Positions 1 to 7,169 of a stretch of 64,000 bases of DNA are shown here, piece by piece (position 1 is the stretch's first letter; each line of letters starts with the position of its first letter). Origin of the DNA: CAIWHR01 sp963713275 (GTDB lineage Bacteria > Pseudomonadota > Gammaproteobacteria > Burkholderiales > Casimicrobiaceae); contig CAVQLG010000006.1 in assembly GCA_963713275.1 (NCBI GenBank), positions 1-64,000 on the forward strand, in the 5' to 3' direction. The position numbers were made by a program, and so were the translations under genes. The notes under the pieces were generated by a model. It saw only the letters and a list, made by a program, of their open reading frames with translations, was not told where the DNA came from and ran no database searches.

Positions 1-61
1 TCCCCTAACGATGAAGTTCAGCGGCGTGCTTTAGCGCGTCCGCTGGAACGACGAGTTATGC
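1..61 (-). other. attC-like integron recombination site
   Basis: Read on the minus strand, the segment starts with GCATAAC (bases 61-55), close to the R'' core, and ends with GTTAGGG (bases 9-3), the R' core form. Between them are two arms, TTCCAGCGG and CCGCTGAA, that pair with one extrahelical base, as attC sites do. The length of about 60 bp is that of classical short attC sites. It sits directly after the stop of the minus-strand gene pair at 18-528, where a cassette carries its attC. The assignment is by eye; no covariance search was run. Confidence 0.6.
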
Positions 62-263
62 GCGCGGTCCGTTCCGTGAGTGCGAGCAACCCGAGTAGCG
101 CCTCGTTGACGGCCTCTGACGTCGGGAACGCTTTCGCCACTTTCTCATCAAGCAGCACCAGGTTCGTCCCGCCCGCGACGCGCCCGAGGTACTTGCCACG
201 CACGCCCTTGCCTAGGTCTTCGCGCCGATATTCAGCGCGCATTTCATCTCTAGCCTTGCTCAT
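18..263 (-). CDS. Antitoxin-like partner of BrnT toxin
   Basis: An 81-residue protein starting MSKARDEMRAEYRREDLGKG. It is small and charged, with a basic Arg/Ser-rich tail, and is encoded directly downstream of and overlapping the BrnT toxin gene by 14 bp, the usual toxin-first order of BrnTA modules. I recognise it as the kind of protein that follows BrnT genes in many genomes, but it lacks the canonical BrnA C-terminal motif, so its antitoxin role is inferred from position. An upstream in-frame Met would lengthen it by 19 residues into the brnT gene; the start at 263 is preferred because it keeps a short overlap. The stop codon lies inside the attC-like site. Confidence 0.6.
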   Translation of the reverse strand: MSKARDEMRAEYRREDLGKGVRGKYLGRVAGGTNLVLLDEKVAKAFPTSEAVNEALLGLLALTERTARITRRSSGRAKARR

Positions 264-528
264 AAATGCCTCGCTCGTGGCGAGTTGCTTTGCGAGCGCT
301 GATGAGGCGGAGTGCATCACCGCGTTCAGTTGAAATAACGGTAAGCAGGCGCCCAGCGCTCGATACGCCGAACGTCAGCTGACGTTTCTCACCGGCCGAA
401 TGGTCTGGATCGGCGAAAGTGTAGGCCAGCGGGTCGTTGAACACAGAAGCTGCTTCTTCAAAGGAGACGCCGTGCTTCGCGACGTTCGCGGCTGCCTTGC
501 GAGGGTCCCATTCGAAGCGAAAAGTCAC
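250..528 (-). CDS. brnT: BrnT-family ribonuclease toxin
   Basis: A 92-residue BrnT family toxin, a RelE-fold ribonuclease that inhibits translation until bound by its antitoxin. The family signature is visible: FEWDPRKAAANVAKHGVSF at the N-terminus, the FNDPLA and DPDHS segments in the middle, and RLISARKATRHERGIYE at the C-terminus. Its start lies about 17 bp past the R' end of the attC-like site at 545-657 and its partner ends in the next attC-like site, so the pair looks like a promoterless or self-promoting integron cassette. The length is normal for the family and nothing appears broken. Confidence 0.85.
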   Translation of the reverse strand: MTFRFEWDPRKAAANVAKHGVSFEEAASVFNDPLAYTFADPDHSAGEKRQLTFGVSSAGRLLTVISTERGDALRLISARKATRHERGIYEQG

Positions 529-544
529 GACTCTCTTTCAGAGC

Positions 545-657
545 AAATAACGTTTGAGCTAACCGGACCGTTGCGGCGTGCGGCGAAAAGCCCAGAATGA
601 AATGGCGGGCTGTTGGCCGCACGCCGCAATGGGTCCGGTTGAGCGAATGGTTAGGCC
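545..657 (-). other. attC-like integron recombination site
   Basis: A 113-bp imperfect palindrome. On the minus strand it runs from GCCTAAC (657-651, a perfect RYYYAAC core) to GTTATTT (551-545, a weaker GTTRRRY core). The arms CAACCGGACC and GGTCCGGTTAG, then GCGGCGTGCGG and CCGCACGCCG, pair over most of the length. The variable-length loop is typical of larger attC sites. It separates the BrnT cassette from the group II intron region. R' departs from consensus at one or two bases, so it may be a decayed site. Confidence 0.6.
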
Positions 658-1377
658 TCAGCGCCGCTACCCGTACCTGCGCCTCCGGTTTCCCTTGGCA
701 ACAGGAGACTCCGCTTGAGGGTCGTTCGCTTCTCTCGGGGGCAGCCCTCTCCCCCCGGAGACCAGGTGCCTTTGGGTTGGGCGTCACCTCCAGCCCAGTC
801 GCGCGGAGAAGTAGTGAGCTCTCCTGGGTTCACGGGAAGTCCCTTGGTAAGCATGCCCCGGGCTAGAGACTCCGGCGACTCCGTTTCCACCTCGCATCGC
901 GGTGGGGCGGATGCTGCCTTCCGCTGACTGAACGGCGTCGGCATCGCGATAATCGAAGATTTCGGAGCTGAATCCTCACGGCCTGCCCACTCGCTGTGTA
1001 CGCTTCGCACCCGCCAGTCGCCCGGCGAACGGCAGCACTCGTTTCCGGCCTGCCCGCTACGGCTTTGACCGGGCTGGACTTGCACCAGCTGGACTCCATT
1101 AAGAGGTTTCACTAACTCATCTCAGTTCCCCCTCTTCCGCGCTTGTCCCAGCGCGATCAGTCTGTTCGCGATGATCCATGCTGCCTTCGCCATAGCCATT
1201 GCCAGCTCGGCCTCCGGGGCCAAAATTCCGAGGCCACCTCTCGTTCGCTTGCGCTACGGCCTGGTGACTCGCCGCCATCCTTCCGATGGCGTTGTCGGTA
1301 GGCTTCAGAGTCCCGGTTTCCCCACTGCAACCCTGCTACCCAAGCTACGGGGCTCCGACTCTTACCCCGGTGATCGC
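658..1377 (-). other. Non-coding segment resembling a second group II intron
   Basis: This 720-bp stretch has no convincing gene. On the minus strand it contains the phrase GGTGCAAGTCC (about 1084-1074), which also occurs in the 5' domain of the neighbouring group II intron, followed by a structured GC-rich sequence running up to the attC-like site. This suggests an ORF-less or truncated group II intron, or 3' exon sequence shared between such insertions. No domain V could be picked out with certainty. Short open frames here read as low-complexity and are not called. Confidence 0.4.
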
Positions 1378-1412
1378 GGTAGGAATACCGGTTGCCCGGT
1401 ACCCCCCGCACA

Positions 1413-1445
1413 GATCCCGGCGTGCGCAATTCACGCACCGGGCTC
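1413..1445 (-). ncRNA. Group II intron domain V catalytic hairpin
   Basis: A 33-nt hairpin on the minus strand: GAGCCCGG pairs with CCGGGATC, including the A-U, G.U, C-G triad at its base (the AGC catalytic triad). A CG bulge follows and an upper stem TGCG/CGCA is capped by a loop. Size and layout match domain V of group II introns. The RT gene's stop codon (1431) falls inside it, so the reading frame runs into the ribozyme. Confidence 0.65.
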
Positions 1446-2921
1446 CCACCTTGGGTGATTGACGGCAAAGCGTTGGCTGGGCCAGGGATGAAGGATTCTG
1501 GGTTGTGGGAGCCAGGTGTCGGCGATCTTCTTGAGCCGTGCCCACGTCATGCTGTCCTTCTGGCTGCGGCGCCGGAGCGCCCGCAGCCAGAGGCCGGTGA
1601 CGTGGTGCCGGAAGGCACGGAGTGCCCGGGAGTTCGTGGGCACCGCGTGGTACGCAAAGAAGCCGGTAACCACCTGCTTGAGCCATCGCCCCTGTTCGGG
1701 GATCGGTTCATGCCTGCGCTTTCGTAGTTGCTCCTTCACCTCCCGGAGCTTCGCTCGCATGCGGTCCCGGCGGGTCTTCCGCTGCAACTGGAAGGCCCCG
1801 CGGCGGGATTTGCCGCAGATGAAGGTGAAGCCCAAGAACGTGAAGGTCTCCGGCTTCCCAAGGCCGCGCTGCTGGCGCCGGGCCGCAGCATAGCGGCCAA
1901 ACTCCAGCAGTCGAGTCTTGTCCGGATGGAGCGCAAGCGAGAACTGCTCAAACCGCAGCCGCATCGCGTCCCAGAAACGCCGCGCGTCGACTTCATGCTG
2001 AAAGCCGACCAGGATGTCATCAGCGTACCGCACCATGATGACGTTGCCGGTAGCTTCCCGCCGTCGCCACCGCTCGGCCCAGAGATCGAAGACGTAGTGC
2101 AGGTACACGTTGGCGAGCAGCGGTGATACTACCGCCCCTTGTGGCGTACCCATGTCACTGACGCTCCACTCTCCATCTTCCAGGACACCCGCCTTGAGCC
2201 ACTTGCGCACGAGGCGGATGATGCGCTTGTCGCCGATCCGGTGCTCCAGGAAACGAATCAGCCACTCCTGGCTGACCGAGTCGAAGAAGCTCCGTATGTC
2301 GGCGTCGAGAATCCAGTTCACCGGGGTGTTACCAATCCCCACCGATAGGGCGTCCAGCGCAGCGTGTTGACTGCGTCCCGGTCGGAAACCATACGAGAAT
2401 CCGCGAAAGTCTTCCTCGTAAATCGCGTTCAGTACGGCGACTACCGCGCGCTGGACGATCTTGTCTTCCAGCGCAGCGATCCCCAGTGGGCGCTGTTTCC
2501 CGCCCGGCTTCGGTATGTACCGTCGCCGGACCGGCAGTGCCCGGTACGCCCCGCGATGGACCCGTGTGTGCAAGTCCTGGAGATTGTCTTCCAGTGCCGC
2601 CTCGTAGTCCTGCCATGTCAGGCCATCCACGCCAGGGGCGGCTTTGCGCTTGAGCGCCAAGAACGACTCCCGTAATAGGTCAACCGTAACATGGTGCAGA
2701 AGCGCGGTGAACCTCTCCTTCTTCCGCTGCCTTGCTGCTTGACGTACACGTTCCAGCCCCTGTGACACGCTCGCCCGGTCCTGTGCCCGGTGCGTGTGTG
2801 GCCGGCCCGTGTTCCCCTTGGTCCCCGCCCTTGGCTCCGCCCACTCCGCCGCCGGTTGCCCAGCTTTGTTCGCAGGCTTCATCGCTACTATGGCAGGGTC
2901 TGACTGCTTGGATGCGTTCAT
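1431..2921 (-). CDS. ltrA: Group II intron reverse transcriptase/maturase
   Basis: A 496-residue intron-encoded protein that helps the intron RNA splice and copies it into DNA at new sites. The RT palm motifs are clear: RRRYIPKPGGKQRPLGI, AFRGFSYGFRPGRS-like block, WILDADIRSFFDSV, GTPQGAVVSPLLANVYLHYVFD, the active-site box VRYADDILVGF and the TFLGFTF motif, then a maturase-type C-terminus (RRRSQKDSMTWARLKKIADTWLP). No HNH endonuclease domain follows. The start at 2921 (MNASKQSD) is chosen over an upstream extension that has no family character. It is a full-length RT, with no visible stop or frameshift. Confidence 0.9.
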   Translation of the reverse strand: MNASKQSDPAIVAMKPANKAGQPAAEWAEPRAGTKGNTGRPHTHRAQDRASVSQGLERVRQAARQRKKERFTALLHHVTVDLLRESFLALKRKAAPGVDGLTWQDYEAALEDNLQDLHTRVHRGAYRALPVRRRYIPKPGGKQRPLGIAALEDKIVQRAVVAVLNAIYEEDFRGFSYGFRPGRSQHAALDALSVGIGNTPVNWILDADIRSFFDSVSQEWLIRFLEHRIGDKRIIRLVRKWLKAGVLEDGEWSVSDMGTPQGAVVSPLLANVYLHYVFDLWAERWRRREATGNVIMVRYADDILVGFQHEVDARRFWDAMRLRFEQFSLALHPDKTRLLEFGRYAAARRQQRGLGKPETFTFLGFTFICGKSRRGAFQLQRKTRRDRMRAKLREVKEQLRKRRHEPIPEQGRWLKQVVTGFFAYHAVPTNSRALRAFRHHVTGLWLRALRRRSQKDSMTWARLKKIADTWLPQPRILHPWPSQRFAVNHPRWEPGA

Positions 2922-3401
2922 CGCCGGCTTTGGCTCCTCGCCTTCCCGGCACGGACCGGCAATACCCCGCCGGCCACATCCAAGCTCTCCCGGTTCCTGT
3001 ACAAAGAGCGTCCACACGCGCCAGGGTCTTCGACCGCGCCGGGTCCAACGGGTGCTCGCAATAGCGCGCCCGCCGGTGTGGCCTTCCACAAAGTCCAATG
3101 TGTTGGCACCCGGGATGAGGGTTTTACGCGGCTCAATGGCTGGCTCATGTGCTCACCTGTCAACGCTTCGCTGATACCCTCGCGGATACCGAACGCATGA
3201 CTCGGTGCCACTGTGGCTTGCTATGCCTTCAGTGCAGCGGACTTGCACCACCTACTCCTTGCCAGTCTCCCGGCGCACGGACTGTCTCCCACTGAACGCG
3301 CCAGCCTTCGCTGGACGCACAATGGCCGCATGACGTCGGGGCCGGGGACGAACTCCGGACTCTTGAGAAGGAATATGACCGTAAGAATCCAACGTTCTAG
3401 G

Positions 3402-3492
3402 TAAGCGGCCCGACGCGGCAGGACGGCCTGGCCCGGTTGGTGAAAATGCACCGTGTGCCGCCGACCGGGCCAGGCTGGCCTGCCGTGGCGGA
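3402..3492. repeat. Long imperfect palindrome, possibly a disrupted attC
   Basis: About 90 bp folds into one long stem: CCTGGCCCGGTTGG with CCGACCGGGCCAGG, extended by AAGCGG/CCGCTT and CGGCAGG/CCTGCCG. Just beyond it, on the minus strand, AACGTTGGAT contains GTTGGAT, a match to the attC R' core GTTRRRY. No R'' core is found, because an inverted-repeat element begins 14 bp away at 3506. It could be a third attC site broken by that element, or simply a strong stem-loop. Confidence 0.4.
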
Positions 3493-3505
3493 TCCGCTTG
3501 ACCGA

Positions 3506-3613
3506 GGGGTCTTGACATGACGTATTCCTGGATTTGCCGCCGGTGTACGGCACACAACGCCCATGCGTTCAAGTCGTCCGTCAACCCCAATGTAGCATGT
3601 CAAGACCTCACCC
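3506..3613. repeat. Inverted-terminal-repeat element, copy A (degenerate)
   Basis: Starts GGGGTCTTGACATGAC and ends GCATGTCAAGACCTCACCC, a worn version of the terminal repeat shared by the other copies (deletion of AGGTC-type bases at the left end, one change at the right). The interior of about 70 bp is unlike the others. It lies between the palindrome at 3402 and the end of the fic gene. Confidence 0.7.
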
Positions 3614-3641
3614 AGATGGTGCGCACTTCGTGGAAACGCCT

Positions 3642-4784
3642 TCAGGCGCGATACGGATCGAACGCATTACTGTCGCGCGTGAGCAAGTTCACGAGCTTTG
3701 GGTGAACGAAGAGCTTCTCCTTGCCGAAGGCCTGCTCGGCGAGCACGCCGATCGAAACGAGGGCCTTGAGATAGCGCGCCGCGGCCTGGCGCGCCGCGAT
3801 CCTGGCCTGCACGAGATTCGCGATGCGGCAGTACGGCTGCTCGAAGATGACATCCACCAGTTCGCGGCTGTAGATCTTCGGGAGCTTGGCGCGAACGTAC
3901 TCGGCGGTCGCGCTGGCCAGAGTTCGGACTGCGCCGATCTTGGCGGTTGTCCACGCGGCGGTGTCTTCTACCGCGCGCAGCATGTAGATGAGCCACGGTT
4001 CCCAGGCGCCTTCCGTCGTGACCGCGAGCAGCAGGCGGTAGTAGTCCGCCTTGTTCGCGATGACGTAGCGGCTGAGGAAGAGGATCGGCAGCGACAGCAG
4101 GCCTTGCTCGACGAGGAACAAGCTGTTCAACACGCGACCGGTTCGCCCGTTGCCATCGGTGAACGGATGAATAGCTTCAAACTGATAGTGCGCCGCGGCC
4201 ATCCGGACGAGGGGATCGATGGTTGCTTCGTCGTGCAGAAAGAGCTCCCAGTTGGCGAGCAGGTCGCGGAGGCGACCTTCGCCTTCGGGCGGCGTGTAGA
4301 CCACCGCGCCCGTGGCGTCGTTGGCAAGCGCGGTGCCCGGCCCCATGCGCACGCTCATTTCGACGCCTTTGATCTGCGTGCAGATCAACTCCGCGGTCCG
4401 TGTCGTCAAGGGCCGGTTCTTCAGTGCCACGACACCTTCGAGCAGGGCGCGCCGGTAGCGCAGCGCCTCCTTCGTCGCGGCGTCGGCACCACTGTCGGCC
4501 TGCAGGTGCCGGAACAGCTTGTCAGCCGTGGTGACGATGTTCTCGATTTCCGAACTCGCCCGGGCCTCCAGCAGGGGAAGCGTGTTGATCAGCATCGCGG
4601 GATTCGGGATCAGCGCCGCAGCCTGCTTCAGTTCCGCCAGCGCCGCTCGCGCCAGCACGCACTGCTTCAACACCGGTTTCGTCTCGAGCTCCATGACGGG
4701 AGGCAGACGCGGCAGATCGTTGTAAGGCCTATCCGGCCGCCAGCCAGGAGCCGCACCCATGTCGCCAGAATTCACTTTTTGCAT
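3642..4784 (-). CDS. Fic family protein (predicted AMP-transferase)
   Basis: A 380-residue Fic-domain protein. The catalytic loop HPFTDGNGRTGR is the canonical HPFx[D/E]GNGRxxR motif for moving AMP from ATP to target-protein hydroxyls. A segment SSEIEN near residue 78 matches the inhibitory helix motif [S/T]xxxE[G/N], here upstream of the Fic core, as in class II self-inhibited Fic proteins, so no separate antitoxin is needed. The C-terminal third looks like a winged-helix region. The ATG at 4784 is used; a GTG sits one codon earlier. An inverted repeat 30-50 bp upstream may be its operator. Targets are unknown. Confidence 0.88.
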   Translation of the reverse strand: MQKVNSGDMGAAPGWRPDRPYNDLPRLPPVMELETKPVLKQCVLARAALAELKQAAALIPNPAMLINTLPLLEARASSEIENIVTTADKLFRHLQADSGADAATKEALRYRRALLEGVVALKNRPLTTRTAELICTQIKGVEMSVRMGPGTALANDATGAVVYTPPEGEGRLRDLLANWELFLHDEATIDPLVRMAAAHYQFEAIHPFTDGNGRTGRVLNSLFLVEQGLLSLPILFLSRYVIANKADYYRLLLAVTTEGAWEPWLIYMLRAVEDTAAWTTAKIGAVRTLASATAEYVRAKLPKIYSRELVDVIFEQPYCRIANLVQARIAARQAAARYLKALVSIGVLAEQAFGKEKLFVHPKLVNLLTRDSNAFDPYRA

Positions 4785-4810
4785 CACGTCGTGAGCTTAT
4801 GTCGTTGGCG

Positions 4811-4857
4811 GCGACACGTCAAGAAAACGTGTCGCACAAATATCGTTTTCTGCGACA
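4811..4857 (-). promoter_or_regulatory. Candidate fic operator/promoter
   Basis: Perfect 9-bp arms GCGACACGT (4811-4819) and ACGTGTCGC (4827-4835) are separated by 7 bp, and a third partial half-site TGCGACA lies at 4851-4857. On the minus strand TTGACG overlaps one arm and is followed 17 bp later by TAAGCT, a weak -10, just before the fic start. The layout suggests autoregulated or repressor-controlled fic expression; the binding protein is not known. Confidence 0.4.
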
Positions 4858-4990
4858 TGATGGGGCGCGCGGGCAGCAGCGGCAGTCGGCGATCACAACG
4901 GCTTGTCGGAGTGGTCGCTCACTTCCGAAGAGTCTCGGCTGCCGTTAGTTGTGTATAGTTGCTACTTTAGCCACCTCATTTCGGGACACC

Positions 4991-5260
4991 ATGGGAACCA
5001 CTCTGGGCGTGAAGGTCGAGGACGAGATGCGAGAGCGCCTGAAGCTCCTGGCGGAGCAAAAGGACCGCTCGACCCATTGGCTCATCAAGAAGGCGATCGA
5101 GCAGTACCTCATTCGCGAAGAAGCATTCGAGCGGGAGCGGCGCGAGGATCAGTTGCGATGGGAGCGCTATCAACTCAGCGGGAGCGCGGCGTCGAATGAT
5201 GCGGTCGGCGACTGGCTCGACCAGCTTGCAGCCGGGCATCGTGCGCCGTGGCCAACGTAG
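4991..5260 (+). CDS. Ribbon-helix-helix antitoxin (ParD/CopG-like)
   Basis: An 89-residue protein, MGTTLGVKVEDEMRERLKLLAEQ, with the short strand and two helices of a ribbon-helix-helix DNA-binding domain (TLGVKV, then DRSTHWLIKKAIEQYL). The acidic/basic tail would wrap the toxin. It overlaps the downstream ParE-type toxin gene by 13 bp, so the two are translationally coupled. Such antitoxins repress their own promoter. The ATG at 4991 is used since the upstream frame has no homology-like sequence. Confidence 0.8.
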   Translation: MGTTLGVKVEDEMRERLKLLAEQKDRSTHWLIKKAIEQYLIREEAFERERREDQLRWERYQLSGSAASNDAVGDWLDQLAAGHRAPWPT

Positions 5261-5535
5261 TCTGGTTGCCGGAAGCGCTGGAGGATGTGGTCCGGCTCTA
5301 CGACTTCCTCGCCGAACGAAATCCCGAAGCCGCCCGTCGCGCTGCAGTCGCCATCAAAGCGCAGGCCCGGCAGCTCGAGCAGTTCCCGGATTCAGGATCG
5401 CCCATGGATGACGGCGAGCGGCGCCAGGTTTTCCTGGCGTTCGGAGCAGGCGCATACGTCCTCCGTTATCGGCGAAATCGCGAGGGTGATGTCGTCATCG
5501 TGCGCGTTTGGCACTCGCGCGAGACGCGGGGGTGA
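5248..5535 (+). CDS. RelE/ParE-family toxin
   Basis: A 95-residue toxin of the ParE/RelE superfamily. Typical blocks are seen: VWLPEALEDVVRLYDFLAERNPEAARR, LEQFPDSGSPMDDGERR, and the C-terminal YVLRYRRNREGDVVIVRVWHSRETRG, where the RVWHSRE ending is characteristic of ParE toxins that poison gyrase. The start is GTG at 5248, inside the antitoxin gene. It appears intact. Confidence 0.85.
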   Translation: MANVVWLPEALEDVVRLYDFLAERNPEAARRAAVAIKAQARQLEQFPDSGSPMDDGERRQVFLAFGAGAYVLRYRRNREGDVVIVRVWHSRETRG

Positions 5536-5625
5536 ACCACCCGCCGATTGAGCGGCAACCGCCCCCGCCCGCACATCAGAACCCAACCCCCCGACTTGCA
5601 CGGAGCCAAGAAAGCCCTATTCCGG

Positions 5626-6111
5626 CTATTGCTGTCGACCGAGTACCTTCAGCGCATACTCGATGACAACGCGGTCCGCGATGTCCTTGTCGCGCATCGA
5701 CTGCTGGGTGCGCAACAGCCCCTCCAGATTGATGGTGCGAATGGGAAGGCCGTCGAGATCGATGGTCTCGGCATGCTGCTGCAGCGTGTCGTAAGTCTCG
5801 CCACCGGCATTGAGCATGATGTCCACGACGAACTCGTCGGCAACCTTGATGATCTCGCCTTCTTCGAGCCAGGCGGGATCGATGTCCCGTGCCGCACGAT
5901 CCGGCAGCACCATCAGCGCGTCACGCACTTTGCGACCGGCATCGATCGTCGCCGGAACGAGCACGTCGATGTCGGTGGTCGATCGATGATAGCCGTGCAC
6001 GAACAGCGCGTAGCCGCCGATGAGCAGATAGTCCACGCCGTGCTCGTCGAGCGCCCGGATGAGGGCCTTGAGGTCTTCCAGCGTGGCAGGGCGACTGAAC
6101 TCTTCGGTCAT
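5626..6111 (-). CDS. Nucleotidyltransferase of a TA-like pair
   Basis: A 161-residue minimal nucleotidyltransferase. The fold signature is plain: LLIGGYALFVHGYHRSTTDIDVLV carries the GG motif and the two metal-binding aspartates of DxD (TTDIDVLV). Such proteins (AbiEii/MNT-like) transfer nucleotides onto RNA or partner proteins and usually work as one half of a TA pair. It overlaps its 76-residue upstream neighbour by 4 bp (ATGA), so the two form an operon. Its 3' end is duplicated in the remnant at 9740-9991. Confidence 0.8.
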   Translation of the reverse strand: MTEEFSRPATLEDLKALIRALDEHGVDYLLIGGYALFVHGYHRSTTDIDVLVPATIDAGRKVRDALMVLPDRAARDIDPAWLEEGEIIKVADEFVVDIMLNAGGETYDTLQQHAETIDLDGLPIRTINLEGLLRTQQSMRDKDIADRVVIEYALKVLGRQQ

Positions 6112-6338
6112 CGTCGCCGTTCCGCCGCGATCTGCGCCATCCCGAATGCGATCCGCTCCAGATCGTGACGGTTGGCATCGTCGTGCGTCTTGAAGCGATA
6201 GATGCCCTTGCGAATGAAGGTGCGGTCGCCGGTCGGCAATCGATGGATCTCGTCGTTGAAGCGAGCGCCCTCCACCAGAAGTGCAGCATGACCGGAGAAT
6301 GCAGGCGGGCGCGTCTTGCGGTGACCAACTGATCGCAT
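6108..6338 (-). CDS. Small partner of the nucleotidyltransferase
   Basis: A 76-residue protein (MRSVGHRKTRPPAFSGHAAL...). It is basic, has no membrane segment and contains the phrase RFNDEIHRLPTGDRTFIRKGIYRF. I do not recognise a named domain. It is coupled to the nucleotidyltransferase by an ATGA overlap and is probably its antitoxin or target. The start at 6338 is preferred; the longer upstream frame runs into repeat copy B. Confidence 0.6.
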   Translation of the reverse strand: MRSVGHRKTRPPAFSGHAALLVEGARFNDEIHRLPTGDRTFIRKGIYRFKTHDDANRHDLERIAFGMAQIAAERRR

Positions 6339-6378
6339 GTGCTCCTCTTGATGTTCCGATCGCCGACGTGGAGTTAAT

Positions 6379-6515
6379 GGGGTCAGGTCTTGACATGACG
6401 GTTTTCGGATCGCCACCCCCGCCTGCGCGGACATCACCATGTGGACATCACCACGTTGCAGAGATGCGGCCGCCGTGGTTATTTCTTGGAATGTCGCATG
6501 TCAAGACCTGACCCC
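6379..6515. repeat. Inverted-terminal-repeat element, copy B
   Basis: Begins GGGGTCAGGTCTTGACATG and ends GCATGTCAAGACCTGACCCC, a perfect 19-bp terminal inverted repeat. The 137-bp length and interior are almost identical to copy C (7024-7160). It separates the nucleotidyltransferase pair from tumA. Confidence 0.9.
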
Positions 6516-6585
6516 GCTTGCCCCACGGTCTTGATGTCGCGGTCGATCAGCCGCGCGGCTTTCCGCATCGAGACCGGTCCCCGCT

Positions 6586-6948
6586 TCACGCTACCGCTTG
6601 CAGGTGCATGTCCACGTGGATGTCGGCAAACGGACACAAGATCCCGCCGTCGGGCGCGGGCTCGACCAAGCCAAGTTCGCGCAGTATCTGCACATCTTCG
6701 TGAACGCGCTTGACATCGCGCGAAACGCGGCGCCCAAGCTCACGAACGCTGATCGGCCCAGAGGCTTGCAACGTGTGGACTATCGCCCACCGCCTTTCCG
6801 TGAGCTTTCCGAAGAACGCTCCGGCCGATTCGAAATTCAGAAACTCCCCACAATAGGCGCCGTCACGGACACCGCCAACGGCCAGACGACCTGCGTCACG
6901 AAGCGCCTTCTTCCAATCGGGCTGCAGTGTAATGGTCAGATGTCTCAT
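6586..6948 (-). CDS. tumA: HTH antitoxin, HVO_A0114/TumA-like
   Basis: A 120-residue DNA-binding protein with a winged helix-turn-helix in the C-terminal half (ISVRELGRRVSRDVKRVHEDVQILRELGLV) and the tail CPFADIHVDMHL typical of the HVO_A0114 family, the antitoxins (TumA) that pair with TumE (DUF6516) toxins. In such modules the toxin is upstream, and here its stop overlaps this ATG (ATGA). Only the toxin's last two dozen codons survive, so this antitoxin is an orphan. A second, truncated copy of its 3' end is at 9870-9991. Confidence 0.75.
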   Translation of the reverse strand: MRHLTITLQPDWKKALRDAGRLAVGGVRDGAYCGEFLNFESAGAFFGKLTERRWAIVHTLQASGPISVRELGRRVSRDVKRVHEDVQILRELGLVEPAPDGGILCPFADIHVDMHLQAVA

Positions 6949-7018
6949 CGCGCCCTCCACTTGTCGATCTCCGCAATGAAGTCGTCGACCAGGCGCTCTA
7001 GACTCACGAACGACGTAG
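6945..7018 (-). pseudogene. TumE-like toxin, 3' remnant
   Basis: Reading the frame that ends in the ATGA overlap with tumA gives ...SFVSLERLVDDFIAEIDKWRAR and a stop, the usual end of TumE (DUF6516) toxins. Upstream the frame runs straight into element copy C at 7024, and beyond it lies another module, so the first three quarters of the gene are missing. This is a deletion with the repeat at its border. Confidence 0.6.
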
Positions 7019-7023
7019 TTAAT

Positions 7024-7160
7024 GGGGTCAGGTCTTGACATGACGGTTTTCGGATCGCCACCCCCGCCTGCGCGGGCATCACCACGTGGACATCGCCACG
7101 TTGCAAAGATGCGGTCGCCGTGATTATCTCTTGGAATGTTGCATGTCAAGACCTGACCCC
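7024..7160. repeat. Inverted-terminal-repeat element, copy C
   Basis: Perfect 19-bp terminal inverted repeats, 137 bp long, and near-identical to copy B throughout its interior (shared TTTTCGGATCGCCACCCCCG and GATGCGG blocks). It abuts the truncated tumE remnant on one side and brnA on the other. Confidence 0.9.
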
Positions 7161-7169
7161 ACGTGTGCC

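Larger units (their letters stand above)
1378..3320 (-). mobile_element. Group II intron
   Basis: A retroelement built of a 5' ribozyme region, an RT-maturase gene and a 3' domain V/VI. The 5' end is probably at a GTGCG on the minus strand, either at 3320 or at 3278; both are followed by GGTGCAAGTCC. Domain V is seen at 1413-1445, followed by a hairpin (TACCGG / CCGGTA) and the 3' end TTCCTACC near 1377. The intron lies between two attC-like palindromes. Group IIC-attC introns are known to insert at attC sites, so this setting is suggestive, but the subclass was not proven. Ends are approximate. Confidence 0.75.

Noticed and set aside
1157..1468. A 103-codon minus-strand frame after the RT gene
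   Set aside because: It overlaps domain V and the intron 3' end and has no protein-like composition; the sequence is structural RNA.
1431..2921. Reverse transcriptase as a retron or defence (DRT/Abi) RT
   Set aside because: Domain V hairpin, 5' GTGCG end and maturase-type C-terminus show it is a group II intron protein.
4890..4952. Palindrome with CACAACGGC and GCCGTTAGTTGTG as another attC
   Set aside because: The R' core GTTAGTT breaks the GTTRRRY rule, no R'' core is found, and it lies in the parDE promoter region.
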